Of a stretch of 64,000 bases of DNA, positions 50,578-58,267 are shown one piece after another. The DNA is from Planococcus sp. APC 4015. Its GTDB lineage: Bacteria; Actinomycetota; Actinomycetes; Actinomycetales; Microbacteriaceae. Below the pieces are notes generated by a model. The model saw only the letters and a list, made by a program, of their open reading frames with translations. It searched no databases and was not told the origin of the DNA. Location of the stretch: positions 88,216-152,215 of the forward strand of contig JASDDH010000006.1 of the NCBI GenBank assembly GCA_030407505.1. The letters are read 5' to 3'. The position numbers were made by a program, and so were the translations under genes. Positions within the stretch are counted from its first letter, which is position 1. Every line of letters begins with the position of its first letter.

Positions 50578-51254
50578 ACTGGGTGCTCGACAACCTCGAC
50601 CTGATCGGTCGACTCACCGTCGTGCACCTCCGCCAGAGCCTCATCGCCATCGTGATCGGGTTCGTCATCGCCGTGCCCCTGGGCTGGGCGGCCTTCCGCT
50701 TCACAACCCTGCGCGGATCGGTGCTGACGACGATCGGCCTGCTCTACACGATCCCGTCGCTCGGACTCTTCGCCCTGCTCGCGACGCTCGGCATCCCGTA
50801 TCTGTCCGAGCTGAACCTGATCATCGCGCTGACGATCTACGCCGTCGCGATCATGACGCGCTCCGTCACCGACGGGCTCGCATCGGTCGACGGCGACACG
50901 CGCGCCGCGGCGGTCGCCGTGGGATTCGGCCCGTGGCGACGGTTCTGGAGGGTCGACTTCCCTCTCGCCGGCCCCGTGCTGCTGGCCGGGCTGAGGGTCA
51001 CCGCGGTCTCGACGATCTCGCTGGCCACGGTCGGCATCCTGATCGGCGTGCAGAATCTCGGCTACCTGTTCACCAACGGGTCGGCGCGGCAGATCATCGC
51101 CGAGGTGCTCGCCGGCGTGATCGCCGTCGTCGTGATCGCGGTGCTCATCGATCTCGTGCTCGTCCTGCTCGGCCGGGTGCTGATGCCCTGGACGCGGCGT
51201 GCGCGGACACCTCTCCGGATCGACCCCTCCCGCGCGGCGGAGGTGACCGCATGA
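50574..51254 (+). CDS. Osmoprotectant ABC transporter permease, 226 aa
   Basis: A binding-protein-dependent permease with about six transmembrane helices. It shows VVHLRQSLIAIVIGFVIAVPLGW, GLLYTIPSLGLFALLATLGIPYLSE and the EAA-like cytoplasmic loop AAAVAVGFGPWRRFWRVDFPLAGPVLLAGLRVTAVSTIS. It resembles OpuCB/YehW. GTG 50574 overlaps the ATPase stop. Confidence 0.92.
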   Translation: MNWVLDNLDLIGRLTVVHLRQSLIAIVIGFVIAVPLGWAAFRFTTLRGSVLTTIGLLYTIPSLGLFALLATLGIPYLSELNLIIALTIYAVAIMTRSVTDGLASVDGDTRAAAVAVGFGPWRRFWRVDFPLAGPVLLAGLRVTAVSTISLATVGILIGVQNLGYLFTNGSARQIIAEVLAGVIAVVVIAVLIDLVLVLLGRVLMPWTRRARTPLRIDPSRAAEVTA

Positions 51255-51982
51255 ACGTCTTCCTAGACGCTTTCGCGTGGATCTTCTCGCCGGCACGTCT
51301 GACCGGAACCCTGCCGCTTCCGACCGCGATCGCGCAGCACCTCGCATTCACCGCCGGCTCGGTCCTGATCGCGGCGCTGATCGCGATTCCGGCAGGATGG
51401 GCGATCGGCCACACCGGCCGCGGCCGCGAGATCGCCGTGTTCCTCTCCGGTGCTGCCCGCGCGCTCCCCTCGCTGGGCCTGGTGATCCTGCTCGTCATGG
51501 TCGTCGGCGTCAACCTCAAGACCGAGGCGGCGGTGATCGCCTTCGTGCTCCTCGCGATCCCGTCGATCCTGGCGGGCGCCTACGCGGGCATCGAGGCGAT
51601 CGACCGCACGGTGATCGACGCCGGGCGGGCGATGGGGATGACCCCGTGGCAGATCCTGTGGAAGATCGAGGTCCCCCTGGGACTTCCGCTGCTGATCGGC
51701 GGGCTCCGTTCGGCGACGCTCCAGGTCGTGGCGACCGTGACGATCGCCGCGTACGTCGGGCTCGGCGGCCTCGGGTTCGACATCATCCAGGGCATCCAGC
51801 TGCGGCGTTTCGAGCAGATCCTCGGCGCCTCGCTGATCGTCGTCGTCCTGGCGCTGGTGCTCGACGGCCTCTTCGCGCTGTTGCAGCGCGTCGTCGTCCC
51901 CCGCGGCGTCGCCGAACGCCGCACCCCCTCTCGTCGCCGTACGCTCCCGCGTGCGAGCGCCACCGCGGACGCATCCGCCTGA
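51251..51982 (+). CDS. Second osmoprotectant ABC transporter permease, 243 aa
   Basis: OpuCD/YehY-like permease: AFTAGSVLIAALIAIPAGWAIG, ALPSLGLVILLVMVVGVNLK, the EAA loop AGRAMGMTPWQILWKIEVPLGLPLLIGGLRSATLQVVATVTIAAYVGLGGLGFDIIQG. The C-terminal tail is unusually basic (RRTPSRRRTLPRAS). ATG 51251 overlaps the first permease stop (ATGA). It forms a heterodimeric channel with the preceding gene. Confidence 0.92.
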   Translation: MNVFLDAFAWIFSPARLTGTLPLPTAIAQHLAFTAGSVLIAALIAIPAGWAIGHTGRGREIAVFLSGAARALPSLGLVILLVMVVGVNLKTEAAVIAFVLLAIPSILAGAYAGIEAIDRTVIDAGRAMGMTPWQILWKIEVPLGLPLLIGGLRSATLQVVATVTIAAYVGLGGLGFDIIQGIQLRRFEQILGASLIVVVLALVLDGLFALLQRVVVPRGVAERRTPSRRRTLPRASATADASA

Positions 51983-52005
51983 CCCATCCCACACCGGAGG
52001 TACAC

Positions 52006-52920
52006 ATGTTCACAGCACGAACCCGCCTCTCGATCGCGCTCGGCGCCGTCGCGGTCTCCGCGCTGGCACTCGCCGGCTGCGCCTCGAGCGACCCGCTGAC
52101 CGGCGGCGACGACGGCAGCAGCGACAGCGGCAGCAGCGAGACGATCGTCATCGGCTCGCAGGCCTACCCCTCGAACGAGCTGATCGCCGAGATCTACGCC
52201 CAGGCTCTCGAGGCCGGCGGCTTCGAGGTCGAGCGCAACTTCAACATCGGCCAGCGCGACGCCTACATCCCGTCGCTCGAGGACGGCTCGATCGATCTGT
52301 TCCCCGAGTACTCCGGCAATCTGCTGCAGTTCTTCGACCCGGATGCCACGGCCACGACGTCGGACGACGTCTACGCCGCCCTGCAGGAGGCCCTGCCCGA
52401 GAACCTGACGGTGCTCGACCAGTCGTCGGCGACCGATCAGGACTCGTACAACGTCACGTCGGCCTTCGCCGAGGAGAACGGCCTCGTCTCGATCGCCGAC
52501 CTCGCCGGCATCGACGGCCTCGTGCTCGGAGGCAACCCCGAGCTCGAAGAACGTCCCTACGGTCCGACCGGACTGCTGGACACGTACGGGGTGGAGGTCA
52601 CCTTCAACCCGACCGCCGACACCACAGTCGATGAGCTCGTCGCCGGCAACATCCAGATCGCCAACGTCTACACCGCCGACCCGCGCATCGGCACGAACGA
52701 CCTCGTGACGCTCGAAGACCCCGAGGGCCTGTTCCTCGCGTCGAACGTCGTGCCGGTCGTGAACGCCGAGATCGCCGACGACATCGCCGACATCATCAAC
52801 GCGGTCAGCGCCGCCCTCACGCCCGAGGGACTCGTCGCTCTGAACGTGCAGTACACCGTCGACCAGCTCTCGCTGGAAGACGTCGCCGCGGACTGGCTGG
52901 CGGAGAACAACCTCAACTGA
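52006..52920 (+). CDS. Osmoprotectant-binding lipoprotein, 304 aa
   Basis: A lipobox (ALALAGC) and an acidic/Ser-rich spacer (GGDDGSSDSGSS) precede an OpuAC-type substrate-binding domain: TIVIGSQAYPSNELIAEIYAQALEAGGFEVERNFNIGQRDAYIPSLEDGSIDLFPEYSGNLLQFFDP, then PYGPTGLLDTYGV and ELVAGNIQIANVYTADPRIGTNDLVTLEDP. CGGAGG lies 5 nt before ATG 52006. It supplies glycine betaine, choline or a related solute to the permeases. Confidence 0.94.
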   Translation: MFTARTRLSIALGAVAVSALALAGCASSDPLTGGDDGSSDSGSSETIVIGSQAYPSNELIAEIYAQALEAGGFEVERNFNIGQRDAYIPSLEDGSIDLFPEYSGNLLQFFDPDATATTSDDVYAALQEALPENLTVLDQSSATDQDSYNVTSAFAEENGLVSIADLAGIDGLVLGGNPELEERPYGPTGLLDTYGVEVTFNPTADTTVDELVAGNIQIANVYTADPRIGTNDLVTLEDPEGLFLASNVVPVVNAEIADDIADIINAVSAALTPEGLVALNVQYTVDQLSLEDVAADWLAENNLN

Positions 52921-52926
52921 TCCACG

Positions 52927-52968
52927 GTGAGGGGGCGGACGGCGCACATCTGCCGCCCGCCCCTTCAC
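52927..52968 (+). terminator. Hairpin terminator after the ABC importer operon
   Basis: GTGAGGGGGCGG and CCGCCCGCCCCTTCAC pair around an internal GGC/GCC step with a short CACATCT loop, starting 7 nt after the binding-protein stop. Confidence 0.65.
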
Positions 52969-53052
52969 GCATCTCCGGCTCCGAATGCCCCCCGACTTCG
53001 CCTCCGACGGACTCTTTCGAAACTCTCCGGGCATACGCCGGGGCCCGCGTGC

Positions 53053-53058
53053 TACTGT
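53053..53058 (+). promoter_or_regulatory. -10 box TACTGT of the cold-shock transcript
   Basis: TACTGT ends 6 nt before ATG 53065, which opens a tiny ORF. The cspA start is then 474 nt downstream, giving a long leader. Confidence 0.5.
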
Positions 53059-53064
53059 GAAGCC

Positions 53065-53091
53065 ATGCCCATTCGGGCCATCGCGTGTTAA
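53065..53091 (+). CDS. 8-aa leaderless leader peptide
   Basis: ATG 53065 encodes MPIRAIAC followed by TAA. It sits exactly at the predicted transcription start of the cold-shock mRNA. Another ATG (53092) begins directly after the TAA and opens a 37-codon ORF of low codon quality ending at 53205. Both are likely regulatory rather than functional proteins. Confidence 0.3.
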   Translation: MPIRAIAC

Positions 53092-53538
53092 ATGCTCTGT
53101 GTCAACTCCAGATTCAGTCAATCCGACGCCGCGACTGTCTTCACGACAGCCCTTCTTATCCACGACTTCCGCGCTACCGCACCGATGCGCAAGCGCATCC
53201 CCTGAAAGCCCTTCTTGACTCTCGTAAGTCCCCCGTTCACCGCACGGCACGCGCTCGACTGGCGCCAAGCCGATGACGGTGTCTTCGTCGCAACCTCGAA
53301 CGGCGAGTACGCCGGCTTCGCAGCCGCCACCCCGTTCGGCTTCGAGGCGCACAGCGCCCGAGGCGAGGTCCTCGGCATCGTCGAGACCCGCGAGCTGGCG
53401 CACGCCGCCGTCGCCGCCTCGCTCACCCGGCAGGCCCCCCTGCCCGCGCGCTCCGCGCGCCCCATCCGTCCGCTCCGAACAATTCGGCGCGGCACCCCCG
53501 GTCGCTCAGGCGGCCCGAATAACAAAAGGAAAGACACG
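53092..53538 (+). other. Long cold-shock leader with in-frame coding-like extension
   Basis: This stretch precedes cspA. From TTG 53215 a frame stays open without a stop into cspA. Its first 70 codons read like a real small protein ([58 protein letters not shown]), resembling short actinobacterial G-x-F-x-G proteins, then become Arg/Pro-rich. It may produce an N-terminally extended CspA (175 aa) or be a separate remnant. The first 120 nt are less GC-rich and may fold as a thermosensitive leader. Confidence 0.4.
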
Positions 53539-53742
53539 ATGGCCAGTGGCACCGTGAAATGGTTCAACTCCGAAAAGGGATACGGCTTCATCGCTCCCGA
53601 TGACGGCTCCGCCGACCTGTTCGCGCACTACAGCGCGATCACGGGTAACGGCTTCAAGGAGCTCCGCGAGACCCAGAAGGTCGAATACGACGCTGAGCGT
53701 GGCCCCAAGGGCATGCAGGCCGCCAACATCCGGCCGCTCTGA
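53539..53742 (+). CDS. cspA: Cold-shock domain protein CspA, 67 aa
   Basis: A full cold-shock domain: [69 protein letters not shown]1 (KGYGFI) and RNP2 (LFAHY; Phe-x-His) are intact. It binds single-stranded RNA and DNA as an RNA chaperone. AAAGGAAAG lies 5 nt before ATG 53539, the best start, although the frame continues upstream to TTG 53215. Confidence 0.95.
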   Translation: MASGTVKWFNSEKGYGFIAPDDGSADLFAHYSAITGNGFKELRETQKVEYDAERGPKGMQAANIRPL

Positions 53743-53753
53743 TCTTCATCCGT

Positions 53754-53781
53754 GACCGGGTCGGCTTCGGCCGCCCCGGTC
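53754..53781 (+). terminator. Hairpin with UUCG tetraloop after cspA
   Basis: GACCGGGTCGGC and GCCGCCCCGGTC pair in 11 of 12 positions around TTCG. It begins 12 nt after the cspA stop. Confidence 0.65.
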
Positions 53782-53824
53782 GCGGACCCCTTCGTCTGAT
53801 CGTCGGCTGACTCGCCGACTGCCA

Positions 53825-53851
53825 GGGCCCGCCTTCTCGGCGAGCCCTTTT
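53825..53851. terminator. Intrinsic terminator with T-run
   Basis: GGGCCCGCC and GGCGAGCCC pair around TTCTC, and TTTT follows on the plus strand. It separates cspA from the convergent trhO gene. Confidence 0.7.
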
Positions 53852-53858
53852 CTGGTTT

Positions 53859-54590
53859 TCAGGCGCGCGGCGCGAGGTCGGGACCGAGCGCCTCGCGCTC
53901 GTCGAAGACGAAGCACTCGCCGTTCCAGTGCGCCCCTCCCTCGTGCGCGAAGTAGCCGAGGATCCCCCCGTCGAGCTGGAACGCCTCCACCCCCTGCTCA
54001 CGCAGGTGGATCGCCGCCTTCTCGCAACGGATACCGCCGGTGCAGAAGCTCACCACGGTCTTGCCTGCCCAATCGTCGCACACGGCGGCCGCGGCATCCG
54101 GGAACTGGGTGAACCGCACGATACGCAGGTCGACGGCGCCGTCGAACGTGCCGTAGTCCACCTCGAACGCGTTGCGGGTGTCGAGCAGCACGACGTCGCG
54201 ACCGGCATCGTCGTGTCCGTCGTCGAGCCAGCGCCGCAGCGTCGCCGGTGCGACCGCCGGGGCGCGACCGTCGTCGGGCCGGACCGTGGGGTGGTCCATG
54301 CGGATGATCTCGCGCTTGACCTTGACGAGCATCTTCCCGAACGGCTGGTCGTCCGACCAGCTCTCCTTGGTCGTGAGGGCGGCGAACCGCTCGTCGTCGC
54401 GCAGGGCGGCGACGAAGCCCCGCACCGCGTCGGCGTCGCCCGCGAGGAAGAGGTTGATGCCCTCCTCGGCCAGGAGGATCGTGCCCTTGATGCGTGCGGC
54501 ATCGGCTCGATCGCGCAGAACGGGCCGCAGCGCGACCGCATCGTCGATGCGCGTGAAGAGGTACGCCGAGACGTTCAGGACCGATGCCAC
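53859..54590 (-). CDS. trhO: Rhodanese-type tRNA uridine(34) hydroxylase, 243 aa
   Basis: The N-terminal acylphosphatase-like part (YLFTRIDDAVALRPVLRDRADAARIKGTILLAEEGINLFLAGDADAVRGFVAALRDD) and the rhodanese domain with the catalytic Cys motif VVSFCTGGIRCEKAAIHL match TrhO/YceA, which hydroxylates U34 of tRNA. It ends after FVFDEREAL, without the longer C-terminal tail of E. coli TrhO. GTG 54590 has a TAGGCT -10 box 6 nt upstream, so it is leaderless. Confidence 0.92.
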   Translation of the reverse strand: MASVLNVSAYLFTRIDDAVALRPVLRDRADAARIKGTILLAEEGINLFLAGDADAVRGFVAALRDDERFAALTTKESWSDDQPFGKMLVKVKREIIRMDHPTVRPDDGRAPAVAPATLRRWLDDGHDDAGRDVVLLDTRNAFEVDYGTFDGAVDLRIVRFTQFPDAAAAVCDDWAGKTVVSFCTGGIRCEKAAIHLREQGVEAFQLDGGILGYFAHEGGAHWNGECFVFDEREALGPDLAPRA

Positions 54591-54596
54591 CGCACC

Positions 54597-54602
54597 AGCC
54601 TA
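54597..54602 (-). promoter_or_regulatory. -10 box TAGGCT of the trhO leaderless promoter
   Basis: On the minus strand TAGGCT ends 6 nt before GTG 54590. Confidence 0.55.
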
Positions 54603-54659
54603 CGTTCGCCGGTGCTAGCGTGAAGGCTCCGCGACAGACAGCACACGAGGAGGCGGCGG

Positions 54660-54944
54660 ATGACCGATGCCCTGCTCTCCATGCTGCACGGCGTGCTCGC
54701 GATCCTCGGCCTCGCCGGAGTCGACCCGACCGTCACCGGCGCTCTGGCGCTGACGGTCGCCCTGGTCGCGGCGAGCCTCGTCCTCGCCGCCGTCGCACAG
54801 ACGTCGCATGAGGCCGCGGGCGGGCAGTCGCCCCCGCATCCCCGTCGAGCGATCGACGCGTCCTCGCCGCTCGCGCAGAGCGACCCCGACGCTCCCGGGC
54901 ACCCGCGCCCGCGAGCGCCGCAGCACGTGGCTTCGGCCGCGTAG
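54660..54944 (+). CDS. DUF6412-type small membrane protein, 94 aa
   Basis: Two N-terminal hydrophobic segments (LHGVLAILGLAG and GALALTVALVAASLVLAAVA) are followed by a soluble tail with the characteristic HPRRAIDASSPLAQSDPDAPGHPRPRAP block. It usually precedes a YidC paralogue, as it does here 104 nt upstream. GAGGAGG lies 3-4 nt before ATG 54660. Function unknown, possibly membrane insertion. Confidence 0.8.
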   Translation: MTDALLSMLHGVLAILGLAGVDPTVTGALALTVALVAASLVLAAVAQTSHEAAGGQSPPHPRRAIDASSPLAQSDPDAPGHPRPRAPQHVASAA

Positions 54945-55048
54945 CTCGCGACGCCCCGCACCGCACCCCATCGAGGGGGCGGGCGCCACGGCATCCCTTC
55001 GCGGCCGATCGATGATCCCGATCGCCCACTTCTCGAACGGATACCGCC

Positions 55049-55783
55049 ATGGACATCTTCGCCTTCCCACCCCTCGCCGCCGTCCTCGACCTCGCCTACG
55101 CGGGCCTCATGGGACTCGCCGCGCTGCTCGAGCCGCTCGCCGGGTCTGCGTCAGCCGCCCTCGCCGTCGTGGTGGTGACGGTGCTCGTACGCGCCGTCCT
55201 CATCCCGACGGGCATCGCTCAGGCCAAGGCCGAGCAGATCCGCTCGCGTCTGGCGCCTCGCATCCGCGAGCTGCAGAAGCGCTTCCGGAAGGATCCGGAG
55301 CGCCTGCAGCGCGAGACGATGCAGCTCTACCGCGACGAGCGCACCTCGCCCTTCGCGGGGTGCCTGCCGGTGCTCGCGCAGGCCCCGGTCGTCGGCATCC
55401 TGTACGCCGTCTTCCTGCACCCCGAGATCTCGGGCCATTCCAACGCGCTGCTGGACTCGTCCTGGCTGGGGGTGCCGCTCGGGACGAGCCTCGCCGGCAC
55501 AGTCGCAACCGGCGGCCTCGACCTGGCGACGGCGGTGCCGTTCGGCATCCTGATCGTCGCGATCGCCCTGGTCGGCGAGGCGACACGTCGACTCCTGCGG
55601 ATGCCGGATCCTGTCGCCGGCGACGCCTCGCCGATCCCGCAGGGACTCTTCGGTCTGCTGCAGTTCGGCACCGCGGTGGTCGCGGTGTTCGTGCCTCTCG
55701 CCGCCGCGCTCTATCTGCTCGTCACGGTGATCTGGACGCTCGGGCAGAGGCTCGTCCTGCGGCGTGCCTACCCGACGCGGTGA
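55049..55783 (+). CDS. YidC/Oxa1-family membrane insertase (paralogue), 244 aa
   Basis: YidC family: LAVVVVTVLVRAVLIPTGIAQAKAEQIRSRLAPRIRELQKRFRKDPERLQRETMQLYRDERTSPFAGCLPVLAQAPVVGILYAVFLHP. The conserved Arg in helix 1 and five-helix layout are present. At 244 residues it is shorter than the main YidC, which sits next to rnpA in most genomes. It likely inserts a subset of membrane proteins together with the DUF6412 protein. Confidence 0.9.
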   Translation: MDIFAFPPLAAVLDLAYAGLMGLAALLEPLAGSASAALAVVVVTVLVRAVLIPTGIAQAKAEQIRSRLAPRIRELQKRFRKDPERLQRETMQLYRDERTSPFAGCLPVLAQAPVVGILYAVFLHPEISGHSNALLDSSWLGVPLGTSLAGTVATGGLDLATAVPFGILIVAIALVGEATRRLLRMPDPVAGDASPIPQGLFGLLQFGTAVVAVFVPLAAALYLLVTVIWTLGQRLVLRRAYPTR

Positions 55784-55815
55784 TGCCGCGCCGGGTAGGA
55801 CGGACCGGGGTCAGG

Positions 55816-56712
55816 CTACGGCGTCGGCATGCCGCCGTTCACGTTCAGCGTCTCGCCGAGCACGTAGCTCGACTCAGCCGACGCGAGGAACACGAAGGCG
55901 GGTGCCAGCTCGGCGGGCTGGCCCATGCGTCCGAGCGGCGTGTTCTCACCGAACGACTCGAGCTTCTCCTGAGGCTGACCGTCCGACGGCTGGAGCGGCG
56001 TCCAGATCGGGCCGGGAGCCACCGCGTTGACACGGATGCCCTTCGGGCCAACCTGCTGAGCGAGCGCCTTCGTGAAGGCGTTGATCGTGGCCTTCGTCGA
56101 GGCGTAGTCCACGAGGGTCTCCGACGGGGAGTAGGCCTGGATGGACGTCGTGTTGATGATCGCCGACCCGGGCTTCAGGTGCGGCAGAGCGGCCTTCGTG
56201 ATCCAGAACATCGCGTAGACGTTGGTCTTGAAGGTGTCGTCGAACTGCTCGTCGGGCAGGGTCGTGAGGTCTTCGTTGAAGATCTGCTTGCCGCCGTTGT
56301 TGATGACGATGTCGAGGCCACCCAGGCCCTCGACGGCACGGTCGACGAGCTCGCGGCAGTAGGCGGGGTCCTTCAGGTCACCGGGGAAGGCGACGACCGT
56401 CGCTCCGGCTTCGCGGAGGATCCCGGCGATGCGCTCGGCATCCTTCTCCTCGGACGGCAAGTAGGACATGGCGACGTCCGCGCCTTCGCGTGCGTAGGCG
56501 ATGGCGGTCGCTGCGCCGATCCCCGAGTCGGCGCCGGTGATGAGCGCCTTGCGACCGGTGAGGCGGCCGGTGCCGCGGTAGCTCTGCTCGCCGAGGTCGG
56601 CCTTCGGGGTCATCTCCGCGTCGAGACCGGGCTCGGGCTGGCGCTGCTTCTCGGGCTCGATGTCGGAGTAGAGTTCTGCGGGATTCACGAGGGTGTACTG
56701 GTCGCGGGTCAT
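55816..56712 (-). CDS. SDR-family oxidoreductase (YhdG/YhxC-type), 298 aa
   Basis: Classical short-chain dehydrogenase: TGADSGIGAATAIAYAREG (nucleotide-binding), INNGGKQIF (NAG-like), STTSIQAYSPSETLVDYASTKATINAF with the catalytic Ser and Tyr-x3-Lys, and the C-terminal GQPAELAPAFVFLASAESSYVLGETLNVNGGMPTP. The N-terminal extension (PEKQRQPEPGLDAEMTPKAD) is typical of this subgroup. ATG 56712 has a TAGCGT -10 box 7 nt upstream. Substrate unknown. Confidence 0.93.
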   Translation of the reverse strand: MTRDQYTLVNPAELYSDIEPEKQRQPEPGLDAEMTPKADLGEQSYRGTGRLTGRKALITGADSGIGAATAIAYAREGADVAMSYLPSEEKDAERIAGILREAGATVVAFPGDLKDPAYCRELVDRAVEGLGGLDIVINNGGKQIFNEDLTTLPDEQFDDTFKTNVYAMFWITKAALPHLKPGSAIINTTSIQAYSPSETLVDYASTKATINAFTKALAQQVGPKGIRVNAVAPGPIWTPLQPSDGQPQEKLESFGENTPLGRMGQPAELAPAFVFLASAESSYVLGETLNVNGGMPTP

Positions 56713-56719
56713 GTCGTCA

Positions 56720-56725
56720 ACGCTA
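56720..56725 (-). promoter_or_regulatory. -10 box TAGCGT of a leaderless promoter
   Basis: On the minus strand TAGCGT ends 7 nt before ATG 56712. Confidence 0.5.
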
Positions 56726-56859
56726 GGGACGCTCGCGGATGCAGCCGATGGGGTTGCGTGATCGGCCAGGAGCCGTTAGGAGTTTCGCCCCGTGAGCACC
56801 GCAGCCTGCCGGTACCCTGGCCGTGCGCACTCTCCGCGCGTCCCCAGCGAAGGAGTCCC

Positions 56860-57177
56860 ATGCTCGTCACGACGATGAACGACGTCCCCGGTTCGCAGAT
56901 CACGAAGGTGATAGGCGAGGTGAGCGGCCTGACCGTGCGCGCCCGCAACATCGGCGCCCAGATCGGCGCCGGCTTCAAGGCCCTCGGCGGCGGCGAGCTC
57001 AAGGGACTCACGCTGCAGCTCGAGCAGACCCGCGCCGAAGCGGTCCAACGTCTGATCGAAGCGGCCCAGGCCCAGGGGGCGAACGCGGTCGTCGCCATGC
57101 GGTACGACTCGAACGAGCTCGACCAGAACTTCCAGGAGGTCGTCGCCTACGGCACGGCCGTCATCCTCGGCAACTGA
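56860..57177 (+). CDS. YbjQ (UPF0145) family protein, 105 aa
   Basis: LVTTMNDVPGSQITKVIGEVSGLTVRARNIGAQIGAGFKALGGGELKGLTLQLEQTRAEAVQRLIEAAQAQGANAVVAMRYDSNEL ... EVVAYGTAVIL matches YbjQ heavy-metal-binding-type proteins over the full length. It assembles as a ring-like oligomer in the family; its role is not settled. AAGGAG lies 5 nt before ATG 56860. Confidence 0.92.
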   Translation: MLVTTMNDVPGSQITKVIGEVSGLTVRARNIGAQIGAGFKALGGGELKGLTLQLEQTRAEAVQRLIEAAQAQGANAVVAMRYDSNELDQNFQEVVAYGTAVILGN

Positions 57178-57190
57178 CGGCGGCGGTGAG

Positions 57191-58267
57191 ATGACGGCGC
57201 CGACACCCTACGCAGCGCCGTCCCACGGTGCCGCCCATGCCGCACCGGTCCCGTATTCGACCACGGATGCCCGGCCTGGCCTGACCGCGCCCGGCTACGG
57301 CCCACCGCCCGAGGCCGCCGGTCAGAGCTGGCCGAGGCCCGAGCCCGCCGGTCAGACGTGGCCGAGGCCAGACGGCACCGTGTGGGCTCCGGCCGCGCGG
57401 TCGCGGAGGGTCGCGCGCGTCGCGCTCGCACTCGCACTCATCGGCACCGTGCTCGTCCTCGCGCCCTTCGGCCGCGTCTTCTCGGGCCCCGTCCTCGTCG
57501 CCGCCTCGATCACCGCGATCGTCGCGCTGGCGTCCAAGAGGCAGGGCTCGAAAGGCGTCGCGGCATCCGCACTCATCGTCTCGATCGTGATGTCGCTGGG
57601 CTCGATCGCACTGTTCGTCTCGTCGCTCTTCGGCGGTGCTGCCGGGACATCCGACGACGAGTACGAGTACGACGAACCGGTCATCGAGCAGCCGTACGCC
57701 GACGTCGGCGCCGAGATCCCGCTGATCGAGAGCGGTATCGGCGCCGAGGAGTGGGACCCGTCGGCGGCGTGGTTCGCGGCCGTATTCGACACGCCGGCAT
57801 CCCACGCGGGCACGCCGTTCCTCGACGTCACCGTCGAGGCGCTCGACGCGTCCGGCGCGGTCATCGAGACGGCGGCGGAGTACATCCAGGACCCTTCGGG
57901 GCGCATCGCCGTCTCGGGGACGTTCTACGACCTCGGCACGCGGGAGGTCGCGTCGATCGTCGTCCGAACAGGCGAGGCGAGCACGCTCCCGGCATCCGGA
58001 ATCTCCGGGACGTTCTCCTTCGGAGCCGTCAGTGCAGCGACGGACGGCGGTGTGACGACCGCGACCGGAACCATCCGCAGCACGTTCGGCACCGCTCAGC
58101 CTTATGTGCGGGTCGTGGTGCTCGCCCGAGACGCCGGCGGGCGGATCATCGACGTCGCGAACACCTGGCTGGAAGACGTTCCCGCGGGTCGGGAGGCGCC
58201 GCTCGAGGTGGACTTCTACAACCCGCACCCGCCGGGGACGACCTACGAGGCGTTCGCCTCGCTGTGA
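57191..58267 (+). CDS. Membrane protein with Pro-rich N-terminus and FxLYD-like C-terminal domain, 358 aa
   Basis: The N-terminal 70 residues are Pro/Ala-rich with repeats (AGQSWPRPEPAGQTWPRPD). Two transmembrane helices follow (VALALALIGTVLVLAPFGRVF and VAASALIVSIVMSLGSIALFV), then an acidic stretch (DDEYEYDEPVIEQ) and an extracellular part with beta-rich repeats (AVFDTPASHAGTPFLDVTVEALDASGAVIETAAEYI; TFGTAQPYVRVVVLARDAGGRIIDVANTWLEDVPAG) of the FxLYD type. Function unknown. Its 3' end overlaps the convergent fdhD by 25 nt. Confidence 0.75.
   Translation: MTAPTPYAAPSHGAAHAAPVPYSTTDARPGLTAPGYGPPPEAAGQSWPRPEPAGQTWPRPDGTVWAPAARSRRVARVALALALIGTVLVLAPFGRVFSGPVLVAASITAIVALASKRQGSKGVAASALIVSIVMSLGSIALFVSSLFGGAAGTSDDEYEYDEPVIEQPYADVGAEIPLIESGIGAEEWDPSAAWFAAVFDTPASHAGTPFLDVTVEALDASGAVIETAAEYIQDPSGRIAVSGTFYDLGTREVASIVVRTGEASTLPASGISGTFSFGAVSAATDGGVTTATGTIRSTFGTAQPYVRVVVLARDAGGRIIDVANTWLEDVPAGREAPLEVDFYNPHPPGTTYEAFASL

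Noticed and set aside
52006..53205. Minus-strand long frame over the binding-protein gene and the cold-shock leader
   Set aside because: Low-complexity Val/Asp/Glu-rich mirror of a clear lipoprotein gene.
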